DNA of 64,000 bases from Lachnospiraceae bacterium. GTDB lineage: Bacteria > Bacillota > Clostridia > Lachnospirales > Lachnospiraceae. The stretch lies in NCBI GenBank assembly GCA_015056815.1, contig SVFN01000011.1, positions 1-64,000 of the forward strand, written 5' to 3'. The translations under genes and the position numbers were made by a program. The notes beneath the pieces were generated by a model. The model worked only from the letters and a program-made list of their open reading frames with translations, was not told the origin of the DNA and did not search any database. Shown piece by piece: positions 16,461 through 24,570 of the stretch (the first letter of the stretch is position 1; every line of letters starts with the position of its first letter).

Positions 16461-19373
16461 TCATGTATTGTTTACTATAATCGTAACAGTTGCCTTTTTC
16501 CCGCTTCCGTCTGCTGCCAGTGCAGTGATCTTAACCTTTCCCTTTTTCAGAGCTGTTACTCTGCCCTTCTCATCCACGCTTGCCACGGACGGCTTCCCGG
16601 AGATCCAGATCACTTTACCGGACGCGAACCGTTTGGAAGGAGATACCCTTGTTTTCAGCTTCACAGTCTTTCCGGCTTTTATCTTCGTTTTGCCGGTCAC
16701 TTTGATTTTGCTGACTGCTTTTTTCATGACTTTGATCGTCACAGTCTTTTGCAATCCGCTTTCTGATGTTACAGTGATCCTGGCTGTCCCTGCTTTCTTT
16801 CCGGCCTTTACCAGCCCTTTTTCGTTTACACGTACAATCTTTTCGTTGCTGCTTTGATAAGTTACTTTCTCTGTTTTCGCTCCCTGCGGAAAGAAATTTA
16901 CCGAAAGCTGAAGATTCTTTTTCGGAGCAAGTTTCCAGACTCCTTCAAAGGAAACCGCAGGACCTTTCTTTACTCTGGCTGTCAGATCCAGTGCAGTCGC
17001 TTTTGGAATCTTTTTTTCCGATCCCTTCTTTGAAGGATCTTCCTTTTTGTCCCCGTTGCTGTCTGTCGTCTCACCCGGAGTATCCTGTCCTGTACCCGTG
17101 GTATCCGTTCCGCCTCCCGGAGTATCCGTTTCGCCTCCCGGGGTGTCCGTTCCGCCTCCCGGGGTGTCTGTCACGCCTCCCGGGGTGTCCGTTCCGCCTC
17201 CCGGGGTATCCGTTCCGCCTCCCGGAGTATCCGTTCCGCCTCCCGGGGTGTCTGTCACGCCTCCCGGAGTATCCGTTCCGCCTCCCGGAGTATCCGTTCC
17301 GCCTCCCGGGGTGTCTGTCACGCCTCCCGGGGTGTCATTTTCTCCACCCGTATTACCGCTTTCTCCGTTTTTATACCCCGTCAGAATTTTGATCTCATTC
17401 TCCGCAGCAAGCTTTTTTTGCAAAGCTACTTCCTTCTTTGCATAAGCCAGATAAACAATGTCTTCTGACTGTGTTGCTTCACATAGTCCCGCCAGTGCGG
17501 CAACATACCCGGCATTATAATCAAGTGCCACTTCATTACAGTTAAAATCATTCTGATCGTCATGATAATAACCGTTCTGCTTCGGACCGCCCACCAAAGC
17601 TCCAAGAAGTGTATGGTGTCCTTCGGTATTTACCAGGCCTGCCGATGTGGAAGCAGATGCTCCCCTGTGGTGCGGGTATTTGCTGGAATTGGAGTTATAA
17701 CCCACCGCATAGCATCTTTTGTTCGGATTGTCACCGATCATATAATTCATCTGTGAAGCTGCCCAGTCTTTGTACGTCTTTGTCCCGCTCAGTTTATCGT
17801 AAACAAGTCCTGTAAACTGTGCCGCCGCATTATAACGACAAGATCCCCAGTCATTGAGACACCCGAATACTCCGTCTAACAACGGTGCATTTTTCACGGT
17901 ATCTGTTACCCCTTTCAGTTTAGCGGATTCCTTCATCAGCATGGCTCCCAGTGCTCCCGAGTTCGACCAGTCCAAAATCCATCCCTCATTCAAATAGCCT
18001 TCGCTCTGATAGATCGTCTGATATTTCGTTTCCCCGGTTGCTATATACAAAGCTGCTGCTGCCAGTCCGTAATCATCCCGATAGCTGTCAGAGGCATAAA
18101 ATGTTCCCGCTCCCTCTGATGCACAGGCTTTTGTATTTTTTTGTGCAAAAGCAAACAGATCCTTCGCTGCCTTCAGATCTTCCTTTCGTTCTTCCCCGAA
18201 ATTGAGAGAATTCAACGCCAAAGCTGCCACCGCAACACTTACCTCATCCGTGGCAGGGTTATCTGCACTCGCCCAGTATGTGGGACGTGCGCCGGTCTGC
18301 TTCTCCGGTGCTCCCCAATAGCCATGGTCTGAGTTACCCTCACCCACTTGATAGCAAAAGCCAACGACCTCTCCCCCGTCATATAAGATACATCTTTTAA
18401 AATAATCACAGAAATGATCCGCGATCTTTCGGTAGTGTTCTTTGGCGCCGGCCATTTCAAAACCGTCCCCAAATTCATGATATGCCACTCCCAGTACACA
18501 AGCTGCATATCCCTGCGGCAGTCCGAATTTCACATGATCTCCGGCATCATGGAAACCGCCGGAAACATCTAAACCGGTATATGTCTTCCCGCCAATGGAA
18601 ACAGAAGCATTTTTATCTACAAGATGGCAGTTTCCCCTCCAGGCAACCGATGCTTCATCGTTCACCTGATCCCCACACATATTGGCATCATAAAAATACA
18701 GAGACTCCTGTAAGAGCTTCGCATAATTGTACTCCACTTCCAATTCCTTATCCGTTGTGGTATCTGTAACAGAAGAAGTCCCTCCGCCGGTACTGCCGCC
18801 ACCCGATTCAGAACCCGTGATCCCATCTGTAAAAGAAGTTCCTCCGATCCGCAGCACCTCGCAGTCTCCGAACGCAGAAGCACCCACATTCAAGCCAACC
18901 TTGTGATCTTTTGTCAGCACAAGCGTCCCGTTTGCCGGAACCATCTCATCATAATAGATCAGAATGCCCCCGTAAGAAGCATCGTATTTGGCTGAGACAG
19001 ACGTTTTATACGCTTTGACATCGGATGGTCTTGCGTCATCCTTTAATTTTTGCAGGATCAACACACCCTTCACATCATTATCCGTATGATTTTGGATCGT
19101 GTAATAAACCTCCGAATAATAATCATCCTGATAGTCAAACTGTCTGGTCAGTGAAAAATCACCCGTTTTTACTTCTGTTCCGGATAGCTCCGGGGTGTTG
19201 CTCTGTCCTTCCCACCCGATTTTTTTGACTATATTTCCATCATATTCTTCAGACTGTACGCTTTCTGTCTGCCCCGCAAACGCATATGTTGTAAGACCGT
19301 TTGCTCCCACTGACACACAAAGCGCCAGAAATCCTGCAAACAATCTTTTCTCCCAATATTTTCTCCGTTTCAT
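16461..19373 (-). CDS. Secreted GH9 endoglucanase with TPGG linker and two Ig-like domains
   Basis: About 970 residues. A signal peptide (KRRKYWEKRLFAGFLALCV, then TTYAFA before the cut) exports it. A beta-rich module of about 140 residues of unknown type comes first, then a glycine-serine spacer and the GH9 (alpha/alpha)6 catalytic domain: GGFHDAGDHVKFGLPQ with the catalytic Asp pair, KRCYAVGYN, PHHRGAS and the acid Glu in NCNEVALDYNAGYVAAL. A linker of eleven DTPGGxT heptads leads to two bacterial Ig-like (Big_2) domains. No dockerin or sorting signal is seen. It should cut beta-1,4-glucan outside the cell. The start could also be ATG 19394 or GTG 19433. Confidence 0.93.
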   Translation of the reverse strand: MKRRKYWEKRLFAGFLALCVSVGANGLTTYAFAGQTESVQSEEYDGNIVKKIGWEGQSNTPELSGTEVKTGDFSLTRQFDYQDDYYSEVYYTIQNHTDNDVKGVLILQKLKDDARPSDVKAYKTSVSAKYDASYGGILIYYDEMVPANGTLVLTKDHKVGLNVGASAFGDCEVLRIGGTSFTDGITGSESGGGSTGGGTSSVTDTTTDKELEVEYNYAKLLQESLYFYDANMCGDQVNDEASVAWRGNCHLVDKNASVSIGGKTYTGLDVSGGFHDAGDHVKFGLPQGYAACVLGVAYHEFGDGFEMAGAKEHYRKIADHFCDYFKRCILYDGGEVVGFCYQVGEGNSDHGYWGAPEKQTGARPTYWASADNPATDEVSVAVAALALNSLNFGEERKEDLKAAKDLFAFAQKNTKACASEGAGTFYASDSYRDDYGLAAAALYIATGETKYQTIYQSEGYLNEGWILDWSNSGALGAMLMKESAKLKGVTDTVKNAPLLDGVFGCLNDWGSCRYNAAAQFTGLVYDKLSGTKTYKDWAASQMNYMIGDNPNKRCYAVGYNSNSSKYPHHRGASASTSAGLVNTEGHHTLLGALVGGPKQNGYYHDDQNDFNCNEVALDYNAGYVAALAGLCEATQSEDIVYLAYAKKEVALQKKLAAENEIKILTGYKNGESGNTGGENDTPGGVTDTPGGGTDTPGGGTDTPGGVTDTPGGGTDTPGGGTDTPGGGTDTPGGVTDTPGGGTDTPGGETDTPGGGTDTTGTGQDTPGETTDSNGDKKEDPSKKGSEKKIPKATALDLTARVKKGPAVSFEGVWKLAPKKNLQLSVNFFPQGAKTEKVTYQSSNEKIVRVNEKGLVKAGKKAGTARITVTSESGLQKTVTIKVMKKAVSKIKVTGKTKIKAGKTVKLKTRVSPSKRFASGKVIWISGKPSVASVDEKGRVTALKKGKVKITALAADGSGKKATVTIIVNNT
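17085..17340. repeat. 21-bp minisatellite coding the TPGG linker
   Basis: Eleven consecutive 21-bp units, each coding Asp-Thr-Pro-Gly-Gly-(Gly/Val/Glu)-Thr, plus two degenerate units. The sequence between units is nearly identical at third positions, so the array is recent and likely to vary in copy number between strains. Confidence 0.9.
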
Positions 19374-19455
19374 ATCCTTTTTGTCTCCATTCATAGTTCC
19401 ATATCCAAACATACAGCCATTCAGGTACAGCACCTTCTTTCCGCTTTCCCCTCAT

Positions 19456-21708
19456 TCATTGCACGTCAGGCTGTTTGGAAATACTGTTTAACGTTTCCGT
19501 ATCCAGAATGAATTCCCCATCCTTGGCACTCAGGCTGATCCTTCCGCCCTCTTTAAGCGGTCCAAACAGAATGGAATCCACAAACAGAGGTTTTATCTCA
19601 TTGCGGATCACGCGGTCGATCTCCCTTGCTCCAAACTCCTGACTGACTCCCCGTTTTTTGATCAGCTTTTTTGCTTCTTCATCCACTGTAAGAATTATCT
19701 TTTTCCCGGAAAGCATCTCTTTGAGCTCACCAATTTTTTTGTCCACTACCAGTACCGCCATCTCATCATCCATACTGTTAAATACCACGATGCGGTTTAA
19801 CCGGTTTCGAAATTCCGGCTGGAACGTATGCTTGACTTCTTCCATGATCACGCTGTTATCCTGACTGACGCTCTGAAAGCCAATCCCTTTTTTGCCGATC
19901 CGGTTTGCACCTGCATTGGAAGTCATGATCAGCACCACGTTGCGAAAATCCGCTTTCCTGCCCTGGTTGTCCGTCAGAGTTGCATAATCCATGACCTGCA
20001 GCAATATATTATAAATATCTGCGTGGGCTTTTTCAATCTCATCCAAAAGCAGTACGGCAGAAGGATTCTTGCGGATCGTCTCCGTAAGCAATCCGCCTTC
20101 CTCATATCCCACATATCCTGCCGGAGCACCGATCAGCTTTGCCACAGCATGTTTCTCACCGTATTCACTCATGTCAAACCGCAGCAGTTTCACACCGAGC
20201 TCTTTTGCTAGTGTTTTTGCGATTTCGGTCTTGCCGACACCTGTCGGTCCCACAAACAAAAGGCTCGCCAACGGTTTATTGTCTTCCAAAAGCCCTGCCT
20301 TGGAAAATTTGATAGCGTTTACCACCTGCGCCACAGCTTCCTTTTGACCGAAGATCTGAGCTTTGATCCGTTCTTCCAATGTGGACAGCCCCGTAACATC
20401 ATCGGTTGCCACCGACTCTACCGGCACCCGGCAGATCTTGGTCAGCACTTCGTTGATAACCTCTTTATCCACTGTCTGTACGCCGCCCGGTATCCTATGC
20501 AGTTTGCGGTAAGAACCCGCCTCATCGATCAGGTCGATTGCCTTATCCGGCAGAAACCGTTCATGAATGTATTTGACACTCATGGAAACCACATATTCCA
20601 AAATTCCTTCTTCGTATTTCACCTCATGGAACTGTTCATATTTGGGTTTCAAACCTTCCAGGATCTTTACCGTTTCTTCCTCGCTCGGTTCCCTGATCTC
20701 CACATTTTGGAATCTTCTGACCAGACTTTTATTTTTCTCAAAATATTTTTTATACTCCTCAAAGGTCGTCGCCCCGATAAACCGGATATGTCCGCCTGCC
20801 AGATAGGGCTTTAACATATTGGAGGCATCCAGCGAACTCTCTCCGACCGCCCCGGCTCCTGCCAGATTGTGGATCTCGTCGATATAAATGATCGGCTTTT
20901 CTTCCTTCTCGATCTGCGCCAGTACCTTCTTTAAACGATTTTCAAAATCTCCCCGATATCTGGTCCCGGCTAACATCCCGCCAAGGTCAAGCGCAAACAC
21001 CTTGGCATCTCTTAAATGCGGCGGTACTTTTCCTTCTTTGATCCTTCTGACCAGTCCATAGGTAAGAGCCGTTTTTCCAACCCCCGGCTCGCCGATGTGG
21101 ATCGGATTGTTTTTGTCCTTCCGGCACAGAATCTGGATTGTCCGCTCTAACTCCTCTTCCCGGCCGATCAGGGGATTTTCATCTTTTAATGTATCATTCA
21201 GACATGGTGCAAAGGACATGATATCATTCGGAGATATTTCTTCCTCATCCTCATCTCCCAGATACAATACCTCTGTTTTCTCTTCTTCTTCCTCGATCTC
21301 TACCATTGCCCGAAGCAGTTCTTCTTCCCTGAGATTTTGTTTCTGCATATAATAGACCGCATAGCTGTCCGGTAATTGCCAGATCGCATGGATCAGATGT
21401 GTCAGGCCGATTTCTTCCCGTCCGCTGTAAAGCGCACTTTTACCAGCCATCTCAAACGCCTTGGCCATGGCAAAGGACATCTTCGGCTCGACATCCTTCA
21501 CTCTCTCAATATAATCATTCGCATAGGTGCCAAGATCTATGATAAAGGTCTCCAGATCACCGCCGCATCCACAGAACGCTCCGGTAAATTCATCATTATC
21601 ACACATGGCAAGCAGGATCAGTTCCGGTGTCACATATTCAAAATCATTTGATGCGGCATAAGACATTGCCGCCCGCAATACCTCAAGTGCTTCTTCCGTA
21701 AATTCCAT
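19456..21708 (-). CDS. clpA: ATP-dependent Clp protease ATP-binding subunit ClpA
   Basis: A 750-residue class I Hsp100 unfoldase. It has the N-terminal Clp-N repeats (residues 1-140) that dock ClpS, a D1 AAA+ module with IGEPGVGKTALTYGLV and IIYIDEIHNLAGAG, and a D2 module with VGPTGVGKTEIAKTLA and VLLLDEIEKAHADIYNILL. The ClpP-docking loop IGF is visible in RIGKKGIGFQS. It feeds substrates, including N-degron proteins presented by ClpS, to ClpP. The gene follows clpS by 2 bp with a good ribosome binding site in the clpS end, so the pair is one operon. True ClpA is unusual in Firmicutes, which mostly use ClpC, but occurs in Clostridia. Confidence 0.95.
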   Translation of the reverse strand: MEFTEEALEVLRAAMSYAASNDFEYVTPELILLAMCDNDEFTGAFCGCGGDLETFIIDLGTYANDYIERVKDVEPKMSFAMAKAFEMAGKSALYSGREEIGLTHLIHAIWQLPDSYAVYYMQKQNLREEELLRAMVEIEEEEEKTEVLYLGDEDEEEISPNDIMSFAPCLNDTLKDENPLIGREEELERTIQILCRKDKNNPIHIGEPGVGKTALTYGLVRRIKEGKVPPHLRDAKVFALDLGGMLAGTRYRGDFENRLKKVLAQIEKEEKPIIYIDEIHNLAGAGAVGESSLDASNMLKPYLAGGHIRFIGATTFEEYKKYFEKNKSLVRRFQNVEIREPSEEETVKILEGLKPKYEQFHEVKYEEGILEYVVSMSVKYIHERFLPDKAIDLIDEAGSYRKLHRIPGGVQTVDKEVINEVLTKICRVPVESVATDDVTGLSTLEERIKAQIFGQKEAVAQVVNAIKFSKAGLLEDNKPLASLLFVGPTGVGKTEIAKTLAKELGVKLLRFDMSEYGEKHAVAKLIGAPAGYVGYEEGGLLTETIRKNPSAVLLLDEIEKAHADIYNILLQVMDYATLTDNQGRKADFRNVVLIMTSNAGANRIGKKGIGFQSVSQDNSVIMEEVKHTFQPEFRNRLNRIVVFNSMDDEMAVLVVDKKIGELKEMLSGKKIILTVDEEAKKLIKKRGVSQEFGAREIDRVIRNEIKPLFVDSILFGPLKEGGRISLSAKDGEFILDTETLNSISKQPDVQ

Positions 21709-21710
21709 AC

Positions 21711-22016
21711 TTATGCCTCCTCCACCGTCATACGGAACGGAAATCCTTTTTCCTTCGCCCGCTCCAATGCCTCAGACACCTTGGACATAGCGATATCATA
21801 CGGATATTTTCCAACAACGGCACTTCCGCTTTTATGTACCTTCATCATAAGGATCTCGGCATTGACCGGGTCCTTATGGAAAATATCGATCAATATTTCC
21901 ACCACAAATTCCATGGATGTAAAATCATCATTCCACATAATAACCTGATATTGTCTCGGTTCTTTTATCTTAATCCGGGTAAGCTCCTTAAGTGCCCCTT
22001 CGTTTCTTTCTGACAT
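21711..22016 (-). CDS. clpS: Clp protease adaptor ClpS
   Basis: A 101-residue adaptor that binds N-degron substrates and delivers them to ClpA. The core motifs are present: QVIMWNDDFTSMEFVVEILI (the NDD and Met hydrophobic pocket), FHKDPVNAEILMMKVHKSGSAVVG and YPYDIAMSKV. Length and domain are typical. It is the first gene of a clpS-clpA operon. About 520 bp of non-coding DNA precede it. Confidence 0.95.
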   Translation of the reverse strand: MSERNEGALKELTRIKIKEPRQYQVIMWNDDFTSMEFVVEILIDIFHKDPVNAEILMMKVHKSGSAVVGKYPYDIAMSKVSEALERAKEKGFPFRMTVEEA

Positions 22017-22535
22017 ATTTATCTCCTTTTATACCAAGCCTTCGTTTTGCAATTTCCCTTTATCACGTTACCTGACTGCTCCATCTGAAATCGCTTTAGC
22101 TGCCAGCTCTACTTTTTTTGATTTCATCTTTCATCTGTTTCTGCCGGCAGTTTCTGTTCAAGCAGTTCCTCCAGCCATGTGTCACCTGCCATACCTGCCC
22201 TATTGTATCACAAATGAAACCTTTTCTCTACCCCATGGATTTTCTTTCTTTTTCCCGAAAGTTTTGGCTGTTCTTTCATTTGAGCATAACTTATGCCCTA
22301 TCTGATAATTTACACATTTTTGGAAATATACAAGAATCTAAGAAAAATGGCTTTCCTGCTTTCCGATTATCTGCAAAAACTTTAGCTAGCTGTTTTTTTA
22401 ATGTTTTACAGAATAGCACATTATTAAAATGATACAAAAAAGTCGTCTTAACGAATATCGCTAAAACGACTTTTTCTATCTCTTACTCTATGCTATCCGT
22501 ATGATCTGCTCATATAAAAGGGCTCATCAGTATTT
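22017..22535. other. Non-coding spacer upstream of clpS
   Basis: I see no convincing gene. The only structured part is the terminator at its right end. AT-rich stretches at 22300-22430 could hold the clpSA promoter but no clear -35/-10 pair was found. Confidence 0.6.
22436..22475 (-). terminator. Terminator after the Rpn-like fragment
   Basis: Stem AAGTCGTTTTAGCG paired with CGTTAAGACGACTT, followed by TTTTTT on the minus strand; A-rich on the other side so it could work in both directions. Lies 60 bp after the stop at 22536. Confidence 0.7.
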
Positions 22536-23096
22536 TCATTTTTCCCTTATAAGCAGTCCCATATAGATTTCTCTCTGCGACTGCGGAATATCCAACACAT
22601 CCATAGCTTTTTCTTCACTTATCCTCAAAGATTTCATTACATTTTTTATCGCAATCAATTTTTCCTCCTGTTCTACCTGCTGTTTCACCTGCTGTTCTCT
22701 TTCGCTTATTTCCCTGTCAATCCGATCCCTTAACAGCTCCATTAATGCATCTTCCATCTCATTCTCACCTCTTATAGACTCCATTGTTTCAATATTTTTC
22801 CTTGATATCTGACTTAAAAGGATCTGGTAATGTCTCCTTATCACGGAATCCGTCTCTTTTTCCACATCCTCTATTATCTGCTCCACATCTGTTTTATCCG
22901 CTCCTTCTGTCAGGGCGCGGTAAGCTGCGTATTCTGCTCCTGCCAGTTCTCCCGTGATCACGATCTGAAAAGGCAGGTCAGTCAGACCTTTAACATAGTA
23001 TATTCCCTGCGCATTCCCTTTTACAAGCTGCCCCGCTTTTTCCAGCCGACGAAACAACTCCCTGTTCTTTTTCGCACGAAAGATGGAAATTGTCAC
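22536..23096 (-). pseudogene. C-terminal part of an Rpn-like PD-(D/E)XK nuclease/transposase family protein
   Basis: A 186-residue frame beginning at GTG 23096. The text GIYYVKGLTDLPFQIVITGEL, then EYAAYRALTEGAD and LLREK-like end match the C-terminal region of Lachnospiraceae Rpn-type (recombination-promoting nuclease) proteins, followed by a Glu-rich coiled coil. The nuclease domain normally found in the first 120 residues, with its Asp and Glu-x-Lys, is absent. It is coupled by a GTGA overlap to a 36-codon ORF. Either a decayed copy or a distinct short family; the former seems likelier. Rpn proteins act on DNA; this one would have no catalytic site. Confidence 0.5.
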
Positions 23097-23203
23097 CTGC
23101 GCAACTTGATCTGCTTTTTCCGTTCCTTCTCCGTCAACTGCACAGCAGATTTTTCTGCTGTTTGTCCGGCTGCACTTACGGACATTTCTTCTTTCTGTCT
23201 CAT
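23093..23203 (-). CDS. 36-residue leader ORF coupled to the Rpn-like fragment
   Basis: ATG 23203 has an excellent ribosome binding site (AAAAGGAGGAG, five bases away). The product is short and basic at its end (MRQKEEMSVSAAGQ, LTEKERKKQIKLRR). Its TGA overlaps the GTG of the next frame (GTGA). It may be the true N-terminus of the Rpn-like protein separated by a frameshift, or a leader peptide for translational coupling. I know no homologue. Confidence 0.4.
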   Translation of the reverse strand: MRQKEEMSVSAAGQTAEKSAVQLTEKERKKQIKLRR

Positions 23204-23591
23204 ACGACTCCTCCTTTTCGCAGGAGATATCTGAAACGGAAAACTATTTTCTTCTATTCTTCTGAAATCCCCTGCTTTTATTCTGTTAACTTGATTGGTA
23301 AAAGCATCGAAATTTCAGATCATAATAGAATAAAACAGATTCTTAGAAATACTTATGTGAAATTTTCTTACTTTGCAGTGATTGTACCATGAATCCTATA
23401 AACTGACAATAGATTTTCACCGGTAATAAAAATCATAGTCTTTAATGCCTCCTGCAAGTAATTGGTCGCAACAATTATAACCTTCCAATTAAACACGGTC
23501 AACCTTGTTGTTTTTTACTTTTACAGAAAATTTTCACAGGCCCTCATTTTTATATGTTTTCAGCGGTTTCCGGCTATAATCCCCCTGATTC
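23204..23591. other. Non-coding region downstream of the sirtuin gene
   Basis: About 390 bp with no supported gene. AT-rich; probably contains the promoter for the 36-codon ORF and the 3' end of the sirtuin transcript. No clear hairpin with T-run was found. Confidence 0.5.
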
Positions 23592-24389
23592 CTAACCGCA
23601 GACCTCATTCAATATTTTCCCGATGCTCTCATGAAATACAAGATCGGCCTTTCCTTCCATTTTGGTTTTGCCTTTATTAATAATGATCAGATATTTCCCG
23701 TGATAGCCATGTACCAGCCCTGCTGCGGAGCCGACCTCCAGTGACGTCCCTCCCACAATCAGACAGTCTGCTTTCATGAGCATATCCACCGAATTACTAA
23801 AGGCTTCTTCCGGCAGAAATTCACCGTAAAGCGTCATATCCGGTCGTACCATCCGTCCACAGTTAGGACAGTACGGAATCGTATCTTGATTATCAAAAAT
23901 GAAATCCACGCCATATTTACGACCGCAGCAGTCACAATGGTTGTGCCAGATCGTCCCATGAATCTCCTGAACATTCACACTTCCCGCCTTTTGGTGAAGC
24001 CCGTCAATATTCTGTGTGATCACGCCTGTCAGCCGTCCTGACTGTTCCATCTCAGCAAGGCGGTAATGGGCATCATTCGGCTCAATCTTTCTCGCATCAA
24101 GATAAGTACGATAGTAATCAAAAAAGACTTCCGGCTCTTTCTTCAGGCATTCATGGCTCAAAAGATACTCCGGTTTATATCTTGCGTATTTTTTGACCTT
24201 TTTATGATAAAGGCCGTCCTTACTGCGAAAATCCGGAATCCCGCTTTCCGTAGACACCCCTGCCCCGCCTAAAAAGACCACATTTTGGCTGTCCGAAAGA
24301 ATCTGTGCGAACGCATCCAGTTTCGCACCATCTGATAATTTATGAAAATATTTCTGCTTTTCTTTTTCGTTTTTAAATTCCGGTATCAT
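23592..24389 (-). CDS. NAD-dependent protein deacylase, Sir2 family
   Basis: A 265-residue bacterial sirtuin. NAD-binding motif GGAGVSTESGIPDFRSKDG at about residues 41-59, TQNIDGLHQKAG, catalytic His in EIHGTIWHNH, and a zinc module with two Cys pairs (CDCCGRKYG and YCPNCGRMVRP). GGTSLEVGSAAGLV and the LIIINKGKTKMEG end complete the Rossmann fold. It removes acetyl or other acyl groups from lysine using NAD. Isolated gene; the next gene on this strand upstream is unrelated. Confidence 0.95.
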   Translation of the reverse strand: MIPEFKNEKEKQKYFHKLSDGAKLDAFAQILSDSQNVVFLGGAGVSTESGIPDFRSKDGLYHKKVKKYARYKPEYLLSHECLKKEPEVFFDYYRTYLDARKIEPNDAHYRLAEMEQSGRLTGVITQNIDGLHQKAGSVNVQEIHGTIWHNHCDCCGRKYGVDFIFDNQDTIPYCPNCGRMVRPDMTLYGEFLPEEAFSNSVDMLMKADCLIVGGTSLEVGSAAGLVHGYHGKYLIIINKGKTKMEGKADLVFHESIGKILNEVCG

Positions 24390-24463
24390 TTTTTCCCTAT
24401 CGCGCAGGCTGTACCCTGCCAGATTCTACACACTCGTTCCGCACTCCGTGCCCATGTTCTTGC

Positions 24464-24509
24464 GACCGGTAAATGATTTTGTATGCGAGCATACATTCTC
24501 TTACCGGTC
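24464..24509. other. Nested hairpin between phosphohexomutase and sirtuin genes
   Basis: Outer arms GACCGGTAA (24464-24472) and TTACCGGTC (24501-24509) enclose an inner hairpin TGTATGC-GA-GCATACA. It precedes the sirtuin start by about 75 bp on the minus strand, so it may be in that gene's leader or be an operator. Confidence 0.5.
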
Positions 24510-24517
24510 TTGATCTA

Positions 24518-24558
24518 CAAAAAGAGAGTGTCTGACGTTCCTGGCAGACACCCTCTCT
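24518..24558 (-). terminator. Terminator of the phosphohexomutase gene
   Basis: Stem AGAGAGGGTGTCTG / CAGACACTCTCT with a short loop, then TTTTT on the minus strand. Lies 13 bp after the stop. Confidence 0.85.
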
Positions 24559-24570
24559 GTTACGTGTTCT

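Noticed and set aside
17047-17445. Repetitive ORFs on the plus strand opposite the cellulase linker
   Set aside because: Pro/Val/Ser repeats are the complement of the TPGG minisatellite within a clear GH9 gene.
22118-22432. 104-codon ORF upstream of clpS on the plus strand
   Set aside because: No ribosome binding site, Phe/Cys-rich composition typical of AT-rich non-coding DNA.
24464-24509. Riboswitch upstream of the sirtuin gene
   Set aside because: Only a simple nested hairpin is seen; no known riboswitch core could be recognised.
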